From positions 1 through 63,952 of the forward strand of contig JAJTHE010000007.1 of NCBI GenBank assembly GCA_021298815.1: a stretch of DNA of 63,952 nt, written 5' to 3'. Below are positions 25,336 through 33,689 of this stretch, piece by piece. The notes under the pieces are model-generated. The model made no database searches. It had not been told where the DNA came from and was given only the letters and a program-made list of their open reading frames with translations. The stretch is from Betaproteobacteria bacterium (GTDB lineage Bacteria > Pseudomonadota > Gammaproteobacteria > Burkholderiales > CAIKXV01). The stretch's first letter is position 1, and each line of letters begins with the position of its first letter. Both the position numbers and the translations under genes were made by a program.

Positions 25336-27974
25336 TGGGAGGCCTGGTGAAGACGCCGACGGTTCCGGTCGCACGTGCGCTGGTCGAACTGCTCGCCGCG
25401 CGCGGCATCGACCGCGCGTTCTGCGTGCCCGGCGAGAGCTACCTGCCGCTGCTCGATGCGCTGATCGATTCGCCGGTCGAGCTGGTGGTGTGCCGGCACG
25501 AGTCCGGCGCAGGCTTCGCGGCGCTGGCCGATGCCCAGGCCACGCGCAGGCCAGGGCTGTTCCTGGTCAGCCGCGGGCCGGGCGCGACCAACGGTTCGAT
25601 CGCCATCCACTCGGCGATGCACGATGCGTTGCCGCTGGTGATGATCTGCGGTCAGGTGTCGCGCAGCGAACTCGGCCGGCATGCGTTCCAGGAAGTCGAC
25701 TATCGCCAGACCTTCGGCGACCTGGCGAAATGGTCGACGCAGGTGGATGACCCGTCGAAGCTGCTCGAGACCGTGGCGCGCGCGATCGACATCGCCACCT
25801 CGGGCCGGCCCGGGCCGGTGGTGGTCGCGGTGCCGGAGGACGTGTTCGAAGGCGAGGCCGCGCCGTTCGATACCGCGATGGCTGCGCGCGCCGGGTTGTC
25901 GGTCGATGCCGATGCCGTGCGCGCCGTGGCCGCGCAGCTCGCGGCCGCCGAGCGGCCGTTGCTGATCGCGGGTAACCTGCTCAACACGCCGCGCGGCCGC
26001 ATGGCGCTGTCGGCGGTGGCCCACGGCTTCGGCGTGCCGGTGGTGGTCGAGTTCCGCCAGCAGGACATCTTCCCGAACGCCGACCGCCTGTATGCCGCGC
26101 AGCTCGGCTTCAAGATCCCGGTCGAGCAGATCGCGGTGCTGAAGCAGTCCGACCTGCTGCTCGCGGTCGGCACCGACCTGGGCGACGTACCGACCCAGGG
26201 CTTCACCTTCCCGCGCGCGCCGGTGCCCGAGCAGCCGCTGATCCATGTCTATCCGGACGCGGAAGTCGCGGCGCGGGTCTACCAGCCGCAGCTGCGCTGC
26301 ATCGCCGACCCGGTGGCCTTCCTCGAGGCGCTGGCCCGGTACCTTCCGGCGCGGCCCGATCCGCGCGAGGGCTGGATCGCCTCGCTGCAGGCCTACCTGC
26401 AGAAGATCCGCCGCTTCGACCCGGCGCTGCCGCCCGACGGCGTGTCGTTCGGGCACGTGGTCGCCGCACTCGAGCGGCAGCTGCCCGATGACGGCGTGCT
26501 GGTGGTCGATGCCGGCAACTTCAACACCTGGACGCAGCGCTACTTCATGTTCCGCGGCGAGCGCCGAATGTCCGGCACGATGGCTGGTGCGATGGGGATG
26601 GGCGTGCCCGGCGCGATGGCGTGGTCGCTGCGCTTCCCGGATCGCACGGTGGTGGCCCTGGTGGGGGATGGCTGCGTGATGATGACCGGCAACGAACTGG
26701 CCACGGCCGTGCAGTACGGCGCGAAGCCGAAGATCTTCATCGCGGACAACGGCTCCTACGGCACCATCCGGCTGCACCAGGAGAAGCGCTTCCCGGGGCG
26801 CGTGTCCGGCACCGGCCTGCGCAATCCCGACTTCGCGCGCTGGGGCGCGTCGTTCGGTGCCGCGGCCTTCACGCTGGAGGCGGGTGAGGCGGCCGATGCG
26901 ATCGAGGCGCGGGTCGCCGAGGCGCTCGCCGTGGACGGACCTGCGGTGGTGCATGTGCGGACCAGCCTGCAGCAGCTGTCGGCCTTCCATGTGATGCGGT
27001 TCGTCGGCCTGGGCATGTCCGCGGCGGTGGCCGCGGCGCTGGCCGTCGCGGCTCCGGGCGCCGCGATGGCGCAGCCTGCATGGCCGGCAAAGCCGGTGCG
27101 CATGCTGGTCGGCTATGCCCCCGGGGGGCCGGTGGACATCGTCGGGCGCCTCACCGCGCAGCGCCTGTCGGAGCTGCTCGGCCAGCCGGTGCTGGTCGAG
27201 AACCGGCCGGGCGCCGGGGCGACCATCGCCGGCGAGATCGTCGCCCGCGCGGCGCCCGACGGCTATACGCTGCTCGCCGCCGGCGGCGGTGAACTGACGA
27301 TCGCGCCGAGCATCTATCCGACGCTCGGCTTCAACGCCGCCAAGGACCTCGCGCCGATCGGCCTGATCGCGTCGGGTCCGCTGATGCTGGTGGTCAATCC
27401 CCGCGTGCCGGTGCAGGACGTGAAGGGCCTGGTCTCTCTGGTGCGCGCCCAGCCGGGCAGGATCAATTTCGCTTCGTCGGGGGCCGGCTCCACCGCGCAC
27501 CTGGCGAGCGAGCTGTTCGCCTCGATGACCGGTGCGCAGATCGTGCACATCCCGTACAAGGGCGCCGGCCCGGCACTGGCCGACCTGGTCGGCGGACAGG
27601 TCGACATGATGTTCACCGGCGTATCGGCCGCCCTGCCGTTCGTGCGTGCGGGCAAGCTGCGCGGCCTCGGCGTGTCGGGCAGCCGCAGGCTGGCCTCGCT
27701 GCCCGAGTTCGCGCCGGTAGGCGACACGGTCGCCGGCTACGACGTCACCACGGTCTATGCGCTGCTCGGGCCTGCCGCGCTGCCGAAGGACATCGTGCAG
27801 CGGCTCAATGCCGAGCTGTCCCGACTGCTGTCAGAACCCGGGCCGCGCGAGCGGCTGCTCGCGCTCGGCGCGGAGCCTGCCGGCGGCCCGCCGGAGCAGC
27901 TCGCGGCCTACATCGCACGCGAGATCCCGAAGTGGGCGAAGATCGTGAAGTCCGCGAAGATCAAGGGCGAATGA
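25335..27974 (+). CDS. Thiamine-diphosphate enzyme fused in frame to a Bug receptor
   Basis: One open frame of 879 residues joins two unrelated proteins. Residues 1 to about 550 are a thiamine-diphosphate enzyme like the large subunit of acetolactate synthase or benzoylformate decarboxylase. They include GIDRAFCVPGESYLPLLDAL, the catalytic Glu in VVCRHESGAGFAALADA, and the ThDP/Mg motif VGDGCVMMTGNELATAVQ...NGSYGT. Directly after VVHVRTSLQQLSAFHV, Met554 (26994) opens a complete Bug receptor with its own signal peptide. No stop lies between them. The enzyme seems to have lost only its last few residues. The start could also be GTG 25347, which has GGGAGG upstream. A fused product could not easily be exported; see findings. 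Confidence 0.85.
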   Translation: MGGLVKTPTVPVARALVELLAARGIDRAFCVPGESYLPLLDALIDSPVELVVCRHESGAGFAALADAQATRRPGLFLVSRGPGATNGSIAIHSAMHDALPLVMICGQVSRSELGRHAFQEVDYRQTFGDLAKWSTQVDDPSKLLETVARAIDIATSGRPGPVVVAVPEDVFEGEAAPFDTAMAARAGLSVDADAVRAVAAQLAAAERPLLIAGNLLNTPRGRMALSAVAHGFGVPVVVEFRQQDIFPNADRLYAAQLGFKIPVEQIAVLKQSDLLLAVGTDLGDVPTQGFTFPRAPVPEQPLIHVYPDAEVAARVYQPQLRCIADPVAFLEALARYLPARPDPREGWIASLQAYLQKIRRFDPALPPDGVSFGHVVAALERQLPDDGVLVVDAGNFNTWTQRYFMFRGERRMSGTMAGAMGMGVPGAMAWSLRFPDRTVVALVGDGCVMMTGNELATAVQYGAKPKIFIADNGSYGTIRLHQEKRFPGRVSGTGLRNPDFARWGASFGAAAFTLEAGEAADAIEARVAEALAVDGPAVVHVRTSLQQLSAFHVMRFVGLGMSAAVAAALAVAAPGAAMAQPAWPAKPVRMLVGYAPGGPVDIVGRLTAQRLSELLGQPVLVENRPGAGATIAGEIVARAAPDGYTLLAAGGGELTIAPSIYPTLGFNAAKDLAPIGLIASGPLMLVVNPRVPVQDVKGLVSLVRAQPGRINFASSGAGSTAHLASELFASMTGAQIVHIPYKGAGPALADLVGGQVDMMFTGVSAALPFVRAGKLRGLGVSGSRRLASLPEFAPVGDTVAGYDVTTVYALLGPAALPKDIVQRLNAELSRLLSEPGPRERLLALGAEPAGGPPEQLAAYIAREIPKWAKIVKSAKIKGE
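26994..27974 (+). CDS. Bug-family solute receptor, C-terminal part of the fusion
   Basis: This 326-residue segment is a full Bug receptor when read from ATG 26994. It has a signal peptide (MRFVGLGMSAAVAAALAVA, ending AAMAQP), WPAKPVRMLVGYAPGGPVD, VLVENRPGAGATIAGE and HIPYKGAGPALADLVGG. It is in frame with, and uninterrupted from, the upstream thiamine-diphosphate enzyme. No Shine-Dalgarno sequence precedes 26994, so independent initiation would have to rely on coupling or on the tandem GTG-ATG. The 3' end overlaps the next gene by 4 bases (ATGA, 27971-27974). It is listed separately so that the receptor is not missed. Confidence 0.7.
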   Translation: MRFVGLGMSAAVAAALAVAAPGAAMAQPAWPAKPVRMLVGYAPGGPVDIVGRLTAQRLSELLGQPVLVENRPGAGATIAGEIVARAAPDGYTLLAAGGGELTIAPSIYPTLGFNAAKDLAPIGLIASGPLMLVVNPRVPVQDVKGLVSLVRAQPGRINFASSGAGSTAHLASELFASMTGAQIVHIPYKGAGPALADLVGGQVDMMFTGVSAALPFVRAGKLRGLGVSGSRRLASLPEFAPVGDTVAGYDVTTVYALLGPAALPKDIVQRLNAELSRLLSEPGPRERLLALGAEPAGGPPEQLAAYIAREIPKWAKIVKSAKIKGE

Positions 27975-29710
27975 ATGGAAATGGAATTGCGATGAACACT
28001 TCGGCTTCCCCGGCTGCCGTGGCTGCCGCGAAGGCACCTGCGGTGCCCCGCCCCGCAGCCACGCTGGTCCTGCTGCGCGACACCGCGCGCGGGCCGGAGG
28101 TGCTGCTGCTGCAGCGCAGCCCGCACCTCGACTTCATGGCTGGTGCCTTCGTGTTCCCGGGCGGGGGCGTCGATGCCACCGACCGTTCGCCCGACATCGC
28201 GGCGCGCTGCGTCGGCCTCGACGAGGCGGCGGCGAACGCACGGCTGTCGCTGGAGCAGGGCGGGCTCGCCTACTACGTCGCGGCGATCCGCGAGACCTTC
28301 GAGGAAGCCGGCCTGCTGCTCGGCTACGAACCGGCCGGGCACCTGCTCGACCTCAAGCCCTCGCTGGAAGAGACCCGTTTCGCGGCACACAGGCGCGCGG
28401 TGCATGACCGCAAGCGCACGCTCGCCGAGGTGTGCGCGGCCGAGTCGCTGCAGCTCGCCACCGACCGCATCGCCTACCTCAGCCACTGGATCACGCCGGT
28501 GTCCGAGAAGAAGCGCTACGACACCCGGTTCTTCGTCGCCGCCGTGCCCGAGAACCAGGCCAGCCTGCATGACGACATCGAGAGCGTGAGCCAGCTCTGG
28601 ATCACGCCGTCCGACGCGCTGGCGATGCAGTCGCGCGGCGAACTGATGCTGCGCTTCCCGACGATCAAGACGCTCGAGATGCTGGCCGGCTATGCCACCA
28701 CGGCGGAGGCGCTCGAGGGCGTGCGTGCGCGCGGCGACATCCGTGCGCAACTGCCGTGGGTGATCCGCCGCAAGGGCGAGGTACTGCGCATCCTCCCCGG
28801 CGAGCCCGGCTACGAAGAGGCGCAGTGGGTGAATCCGTCGGGCTCGGAATCGATCGTCAGCGAGACCACGCCGGGCGTGCTGACCGTGCTGTCGCGGCGG
28901 GTGCGCCGGCTGGTCGCGCCCAACCCGGGCATGATGACCGGCCCGGGCACCAACAGCTACGTGGTCGGCGATGCGGAATCCGGGGACCTGGCGGTGATCG
29001 ATCCCGGCCCGGCGATCGACGGCCATGTCGAGGCGCTGCTGGAACAGGTCGGGCAGCGGCTGCGCTGGATCATCTGCACCCACACCCACCTCGATCATTC
29101 GCCTGCGGCGGCTGCGCTCAAGGCCGCCACCGGTGCGACGGTGGTCGGCATGCCGCCGCCGCCGCATTCGAACCAGGACCAGACTTTCGTGCCCGACCGG
29201 GTGTTCGCCGACGGCGAACGGGTACAGGTCGGCGGCACCACGCTGCGCGCGGTGCACACGCCCGGCCATGCGTCGAACCATCTGTGCTGGTACCTCGAAG
29301 AGGAGCGGCTGCTGTTCACCGGCGACCATATCATGCAGGGCTCGACCGTGGTCATCTCTCCGCCGGACGGCGACATGTCGGCCTACCTGGCGTCGCTCGA
29401 GGGGCTGCTGTCGCTCGACATCGAGGCGATGGCGCCCGGCCACGGCTACCTGATGGTCGATGCGCATGCGGCGGTACGCCAGCTGGTGAAGCACCGGCTC
29501 GGGCGCGAGGCGAAGGTGGCCGATGCCCTGGCCGCGATGGCGGGCACGGCGGGTGCCACGCTGGATGCGCTGGTCGCGCGAGTCTATGCGGACACGCCCG
29601 TGAAGCTGCATCCGGTGGCGCGCCGATCGTTGCATGCGCACCTGCTCAAGCTGGCTCGCGACGGGCGCGCCATCGAACGGGACGGTCGATGGTCCAACCT
29701 GCCGGCGTGA
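27971..29710 (+). CDS. Nudix hydrolase - metallo-beta-lactamase fusion (NUDT19/LACTB2-like)
   Basis: A 579-residue two-domain protein. Residues about 27-270 are a Nudix domain of the NUDT7/8/19 kind (FVFPGGGVDATD at 61-71, then RETFEEAGLLLG at 107-118 after the insertion typical of that group), members of which hydrolyse CoA derivatives. Residues about 290-579 are an LACTB2-like metallo-beta-lactamase domain with THTHLDHS (372-377 region), TPGHASNHLCW and FTGDHIMQGSTVVI, followed by the small helical tail that in LACTB2 binds RNA or acyl substrates. The fused order occurs in other proteobacteria. It overlaps the preceding stop as ATGA; ATG 27992 is an alternative start. Confidence 0.88.
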   Translation: MNGNGIAMNTSASPAAVAAAKAPAVPRPAATLVLLRDTARGPEVLLLQRSPHLDFMAGAFVFPGGGVDATDRSPDIAARCVGLDEAAANARLSLEQGGLAYYVAAIRETFEEAGLLLGYEPAGHLLDLKPSLEETRFAAHRRAVHDRKRTLAEVCAAESLQLATDRIAYLSHWITPVSEKKRYDTRFFVAAVPENQASLHDDIESVSQLWITPSDALAMQSRGELMLRFPTIKTLEMLAGYATTAEALEGVRARGDIRAQLPWVIRRKGEVLRILPGEPGYEEAQWVNPSGSESIVSETTPGVLTVLSRRVRRLVAPNPGMMTGPGTNSYVVGDAESGDLAVIDPGPAIDGHVEALLEQVGQRLRWIICTHTHLDHSPAAAALKAATGATVVGMPPPPHSNQDQTFVPDRVFADGERVQVGGTTLRAVHTPGHASNHLCWYLEEERLLFTGDHIMQGSTVVISPPDGDMSAYLASLEGLLSLDIEAMAPGHGYLMVDAHAAVRQLVKHRLGREAKVADALAAMAGTAGATLDALVARVYADTPVKLHPVARRSLHAHLLKLARDGRAIERDGRWSNLPA

Positions 29711-29735
29711 CCTGACCTGGTCAGGTCACGCCGGC
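29701..29735. terminator. Perfect 35-base palindrome spanning two convergent stop codons
   Basis: Bases 29701-29717 and 29719-29735 are exact reverse complements around T29718 (arms start GCCGGCGTGACC). The structure contains the TGA of the plus-strand gene (29708-29710) and the stop of the minus-strand MFS gene (29721-29723). It looks like a bidirectional terminator built into the last codons of both genes. No U-tract follows, so it may act as a hairpin barrier rather than a classical terminator. Confidence 0.7.
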
Positions 29736-30950
29736 AAGCATCCGCCGCTCGTTGACCTGCGCCTTGCGGATCATCGCCACGCCGGCCAGGGCGACGAACA
29801 CCAGCAGCCCGAACGTCTGCGCATAGCTGCCGATGCCCTTGTAGGCGATCGCGAACAGCGCGGGGCCGCACAGGATGCCGAGGAAGTTGAACGCGATCGC
29901 GCCACTGGTGGCCAGGCCGACCTGGCCCCTGGGCGCGACGCGCGCGACCTCAGCGATGAACATGCCGGTCCAGCCCACCGCCGATGCGCCGAGGCACACC
30001 AGCATCAGGTAGAGCCCGGTGCGCGGCCAGCCGGGCGAAAGGAACACGGTGACCAGGCACATCACGGCGGTCACGCAACCCACGAAGGCCAGGGTGCTCA
30101 AGGCACTGCCGATTCGATCGGCGAGCAGCCCGAACACGACCCGCGAGCACACGCCCGACAACTGGATCAGCGACAGCAGCATGCCGGCCTGGACCAGCCC
30201 GAAGCCGATTTCGGTGACCAGCATGGTGACCGCGAACGAGGTGACGCAGAGCTGGCAGAAGGCATAGAAGAACGCCGACAGCGCGAGCCAGCGCAGGATC
30301 GGATGGTTCCATACCACCGGCACGCCGCCCAGCGGATCCTGCACCAGGCGGATGCCCGGCGTGCGGTCGTCGTCCCAGGTCGCGCGCAACGGCTGCAGCA
30401 GCAGCAGCACCGCCAGGGCGATCAGTGCGATCGCCAGGAAGGCCCATGACGCGCCCCAGGCGAGGGTGATCGGCGGCATCAGGACTGCGGCGGCGACCAC
30501 GCCCAGCGGCACGCCAGTCTGCTTGAGCGAGAAGATCAGGTTGCGGTTGGCCGGGTCGGTGAACCGGTTCAGCGCATGGCTCGAGGCCGGCGTCGACGGC
30601 CCGGTGCCCACGCCCATCAGCACCGAGGCGATGGGTAGCAGCCAGAGGCTGGGCACCATCGCCAGCAGCGCGCCGATCGCCGAGATGCCGACGCAGATCT
30701 GCTGCGTGCGGCAGGCGCCGTAGCGCTGCACCAGCCGACCACCGTAGATCACGGCGACCATCGCACCGCCGTAGACGAAGCTCACCTGGAAGCCGATCAG
30801 CGCCGGATCGACCTGCAGCAGGGTGGCCATCGCCGGGGCGATCACCACCATGCTGTTGCCGATCAGCACCGTCACCACCTGCACCAGCGTGGAGAACCCG
30901 ATGACGGTCAGCGGCAGGATGGACCAGTGGCGCCTGCCCGTCGGTTGCAC
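29721..30950 (-). CDS. MFS transporter
   Basis: A 409-residue major facilitator with 12 predicted helices in two halves (for example VIGFSTLVQVVTVLIGNSMVVIA and LGASAVGWTGMFIAEVARVAP). Motif-A-like GGRLVQRYGACR follows helix 2 and NRNLIFSLKQTGVPLGVVAA resembles the helix-5 region of nitrate/cyanate-type or CynX-like carriers. The start is GTG 30950, 7 bases from the stop of the dehydrogenase at 30958, so the two are probably one transcript. That suggests uptake of tartrate, malate or a related acid (inference). The gene ends inside the 29701-29735 palindrome. Confidence 0.88.
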   Translation of the reverse strand: MQPTGRRHWSILPLTVIGFSTLVQVVTVLIGNSMVVIAPAMATLLQVDPALIGFQVSFVYGGAMVAVIYGGRLVQRYGACRTQQICVGISAIGALLAMVPSLWLLPIASVLMGVGTGPSTPASSHALNRFTDPANRNLIFSLKQTGVPLGVVAAAVLMPPITLAWGASWAFLAIALIALAVLLLLQPLRATWDDDRTPGIRLVQDPLGGVPVVWNHPILRWLALSAFFYAFCQLCVTSFAVTMLVTEIGFGLVQAGMLLSLIQLSGVCSRVVFGLLADRIGSALSTLAFVGCVTAVMCLVTVFLSPGWPRTGLYLMLVCLGASAVGWTGMFIAEVARVAPRGQVGLATSGAIAFNFLGILCGPALFAIAYKGIGSYAQTFGLLVFVALAGVAMIRKAQVNERRMLAGVT

Positions 30951-30957
30951 GAAAGGC

Positions 30958-32025
30958 TCAGAGCGCTTCGGCGATCGCCTTCCCGAGGTCGACGGTGCCG
31001 GCGGTGCCGCCGATGTCGCGGGTGCGCGGTGCGCCGCTGCCCGGTTCGAGCACCTTCTCGATCGCCTTGACGATCGCGTCGCCCGCCTGCGGATAGCCGA
31101 GGTGGTCGAGCATCATCGCGCCCGACCAGATCGCGCCGATCGGATTGGCCACGCCCTTGCCGGCGATGTCCGGCGCCGAGCCGTGCACCGGCTCGAACAG
31201 CGACGGGAACTTGCGGTCGGCGTTGATGTTGCCCGAGGGCGCGATGCCGATGGTGCCAGTGCAGGCCGGACCGAGGTCGGACAGGATGTCGCCGAACAGG
31301 TTCGATGCGACGACGACGTCGAACCAGTCGGGGTGCAGCACGAAGTTCGCCGACAGGATGTCGATGTGGTACTTGTCCCACTTCACCGCCGGGTAGTTCA
31401 GGGCCATCGCCTCGACGCGCTCGTCCCAGTACGGCATGGTGATCGAGATGCCGTTCGACTTGGTCGCCGAGGTCAGGTGCTTCTTCGGCCGCCGGTTGGC
31501 CAGCTCGAACGCGAACTTCAGGATGCGGTCGGTGCCGATGCGGGTGAAGGTCGACTGCTGGCACACCACCTCGCGGTCGGTGCCCGGGAACGAACGCCCG
31601 CCGATCGACGAGTACTCGCCCTCGGTGTTCTCGCGGATGATCCAGAAGTCGATGTCGCCCGGCTTGCGGTCGGCCAGCGGGCTCTTGATGCCGGGCATCA
31701 GCCGGCACGGACGCAGGTTCACGTACTGGTCGAACTCGCGGCGGAACTTGATCAGCGAATCCCAAAGCGACACATGGTCGGGCACGGTGGCGGGCCAGCC
31801 GGAGGCACCGAAGTACAGGCAGTCGTGGCCTCCGATCTGGTCCTTCCAGTCGGCCGGCATCCACGAACCGTACTTGCCGTACATGTCGCAGCCCCAGTCG
31901 AAATGGTCGAATTGCAGCGAGATGCCGAACTTGCGGGCGGCGACTTCCAGCACCCGGATGCCTTCGGGCATCACTTCCTTGCCGATGCCGTCGCCGGGAA
32001 TGACTGCGATGCGATGCGTGCTCAT
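30958..32025 (-). CDS. Tartrate/D-malate dehydrogenase (isocitrate dehydrogenase family)
   Basis: A 355-residue decarboxylating beta-hydroxyacid dehydrogenase, closest to tartrate dehydrogenase and D-malate dehydrogenase (TtuC/DmlA). It begins HRIAVIPGDGIGKEV, has the substrate segment NLRPCRLMPGIKSPL, FWIIRENTEGEYSSIGG, and the metal/NAD region NLFGDILSDLG and EPVHGSAPDIAGKGVANP. It should oxidise (R)-malate or tartrate with NAD and Mn. GGAGAAG on the minus strand supports the start at 32025. It is transcribed ahead of the MFS gene, forming a likely acid uptake-and-oxidation pair. Confidence 0.92.
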   Translation of the reverse strand: MSTHRIAVIPGDGIGKEVMPEGIRVLEVAARKFGISLQFDHFDWGCDMYGKYGSWMPADWKDQIGGHDCLYFGASGWPATVPDHVSLWDSLIKFRREFDQYVNLRPCRLMPGIKSPLADRKPGDIDFWIIRENTEGEYSSIGGRSFPGTDREVVCQQSTFTRIGTDRILKFAFELANRRPKKHLTSATKSNGISITMPYWDERVEAMALNYPAVKWDKYHIDILSANFVLHPDWFDVVVASNLFGDILSDLGPACTGTIGIAPSGNINADRKFPSLFEPVHGSAPDIAGKGVANPIGAIWSGAMMLDHLGYPQAGDAIVKAIEKVLEPGSGAPRTRDIGGTAGTVDLGKAIAEAL

Positions 32026-32122
32026 GGGCTTCTCCGACCGGATGTTCAAGCTGCGGTTCTGGGTGCAGGACAGCCCGAAATGTTAGCACGCGGGCAGGCG
32101 CGGCCCGGGGTCATGTCCAGGG

Positions 32123-32488
32123 TCACATCCGGGCCAGCCAGTCGACGATGGCCGCGCGCATCTCGGGCGACTCGCCCAGCGGCGGCTGCACGTCCAGGGT
32201 GAAGCCGGGCAGCGTGCCGGTGATCGATTCGACCATCTTCGGCAGGTCGCGCCGCAGGTGGCCGCCGGTGGCGAGGAACAGCGGAACGACCCGTGCGTGC
32301 CGGATGCCGTCGGCATGCAGCCGCGCCGCGACCTCGGCCAGCGTGGGTGCCATCAACTCGAGGTAGGCGAGTTCGACTCGCCGCCCGGGATCGCCCGCGT
32401 GCACTGCGCCGCGGATCGCCTCGAACGGTTCCGCCCAGCGCGGGTCACGGGCGCCATGCGCGAACAGGATCAGCGGGACCGACGTCAC
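32123..32488 (-). CDS. CbiX/SirB-like chelatase, short form
   Basis: A 121-residue single-domain CbiX-type protein. Short CbiX proteins insert cobalt, nickel or iron into sirohydrochlorin-like tetrapyrroles and dimerise to complete the active site. The metal-binding His is in PLILFAHGARDPRW and the second in ARVVPLFLATGGHLRRDLP, both as expected. The start is uncertain: GTG 32488 places VTSVPLILFAHG in the family position, while ATG 32554 would add 22 residues. It is divergent from the DUF2946/copper cluster, sharing the palindrome at 32528-32557. No other cobalamin or siroheme gene is nearby. Confidence 0.85.
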   Translation of the reverse strand: MTSVPLILFAHGARDPRWAEPFEAIRGAVHAGDPGRRVELAYLELMAPTLAEVAARLHADGIRHARVVPLFLATGGHLRRDLPKMVESITGTLPGFTLDVQPPLGESPEMRAAIVDWLARM

Positions 32489-32527
32489 GGAGCACGCACT
32501 GACAGGTTGGAGGCGTCGACCGGTCGA

Positions 32528-32557
32528 TCCATGCGCGGAATATACTCCGCGCATGGA
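32528..32557. promoter_or_regulatory. 30-base imperfect palindrome between divergent genes
   Basis: Arms 32528-32542 and 32543-32557 match in 14 of 15 positions. Its centre holds TATACT (32541-32546) on the plus strand and TATATT on the minus strand, both similar to -10 hexamers. The ATG of the DUF2946 gene (32553) and an in-frame ATG for CbiX (32554, minus) fall inside. It could be an operator controlling both genes, for example by a metal-responsive repressor, or a hairpin at the 5' end of the messages. No -35 box was convincing. Confidence 0.45.
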
Positions 32558-33011
32558 AAGCCACTTGCCCCGGATCCCCGCGTCCGGCTGCCGGAGCGGC
32601 CGGCGGTCGGCGGTGCAGGCCCGTGCCGGACGCGGCCTCGCGCCCGCTTCGCGCCTGGCATGGTTCGTCCTGTCGCTGGCGCTGCTCGCCGGGACTTCGC
32701 TGGTGTTGCTGCCGGCCGTCGCCACCTCGATGCAGGTGGCCATGGCCCGGTCCGCAGCCGGCATCTGTTCGGTGCATCCGGCGTCCGCCGCGTTCCCTGC
32801 CTCGGAGGAAGGCGGCCGGTCGCATTCGACCCATGCACTCGACTGCGTGGTCTGCGTGTTCGCCGCAGCGGGCGCCGCGGACGGAGCGAAGCACGTCCCG
32901 ACGATCGTCGAGGCGGTTCGTGCCACCCACCCGGACGTGGCGACGCTGTCGAGGGCACTGCCGCCGGCCTTCCTGTATCCGCCCGGCCAGGCACCCCCGG
33001 CGCACGCCTGA
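32553..33011 (+). CDS. DUF2946-like protein
   Basis: A 152-residue protein matching the DUF2946 pattern. It has a membrane segment or uncleaved signal (LAWFVLSLALLAGTSLVLLPAVA, about residues 34-56), then a conserved Cys-His pair (GICSVHPAS) and HALDCVVCVFAAAG near the middle. DUF2946 proteins usually neighbour copper genes, as here (PCu(A)C and SCO follow). The CxxC-like CVVC and His could bind copper (inference). The ATG at 32553 lies within a palindrome. The N-terminal 30 residues are Arg-rich and may not be part of the true protein. Confidence 0.7.
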   Translation: MESHLPRIPASGCRSGRRSAVQARAGRGLAPASRLAWFVLSLALLAGTSLVLLPAVATSMQVAMARSAAGICSVHPASAAFPASEEGGRSHSTHALDCVVCVFAAAGAADGAKHVPTIVEAVRATHPDVATLSRALPPAFLYPPGQAPPAHA

Positions 33012-33152
33012 CCAGGCCTCGTCCGGGAGCACCCCGACGAGCCCGCTCCATCGCACACGCCCTGGCCGGCCCCGGTCGCCGGTCGTACTGCACGGGCATC
33101 CCACGCATGGCCATCGGCCGCGTCGCGTGCCTGCGCGAACCAAGGAATCCAG

Positions 33153-33662
33153 ATGACTTCCAGTCGTTCGTTCGTATCTCGAATCGTCGTCCCGCTGCTG
33201 CTCTCGCTCTGCGCAACCACGGCGATGGCGCAGGTGACCATCAGCAACCCGTGGGTCAGGGGAACCGTCGGTGGCATGAAGGCCACGGGCGCCTTCATGC
33301 AGATCGCATCGCGCGCCGACACGCGCCTCGTCGGCGCGGCATCGCCGGCGGCCAAGGTGGTCGAAGTGCACGAGATGGCCATGGTGGACAACGTGATGCG
33401 CATGCGCGCGATCGCGGCCATCCCGGTGCCCGCCGGCAGGACGGTGGAGTTGAAGCCGGGCGGCTACCATGTGATGCTGATCGACCTGGTCAGGCCGCTC
33501 GAGCCCGGGGCGAGCGTCCCGATCACGCTGACCTTCGAGGGCAAGGACGGCAAGCGCGAGACGGTCCAGGTTAAGGCGGAAGTGCGGCCGCTCACCGCAG
33601 GCGCAGGTGCCGGCGGCCCGGCGCCCGCTGCTCATGGCGCTGCCCACCAGCACGGCCGCTGA
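33153..33662 (+). CDS. Periplasmic copper chaperone PCu(A)C
   Basis: A 169-residue PCu(A)C-family (DUF461) protein that carries Cu(I) in the periplasm and hands it to the CuA site of cytochrome oxidase, often with a SCO protein. A signal peptide ends TTAMAQ. The copper ligands follow the family pattern H(M)X10MX21HXM: H73 in VEVHEMAMVDNVM and H106 and M108 in GYHVMLIDL. The C-terminus is extended and His-containing (AAHGAAHQHGR), possibly a second copper site. SCO follows after 27 bases. I expect co-transcription with DUF2946. Confidence 0.92.
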   Translation: MTSSRSFVSRIVVPLLLSLCATTAMAQVTISNPWVRGTVGGMKATGAFMQIASRADTRLVGAASPAAKVVEVHEMAMVDNVMRMRAIAAIPVPAGRTVELKPGGYHVMLIDLVRPLEPGASVPITLTFEGKDGKRETVQVKAEVRPLTAGAGAGGPAPAAHGAAHQHGR

Positions 33663-33689
33663 ACCGACCACGAAGAACAGGACTGCACG

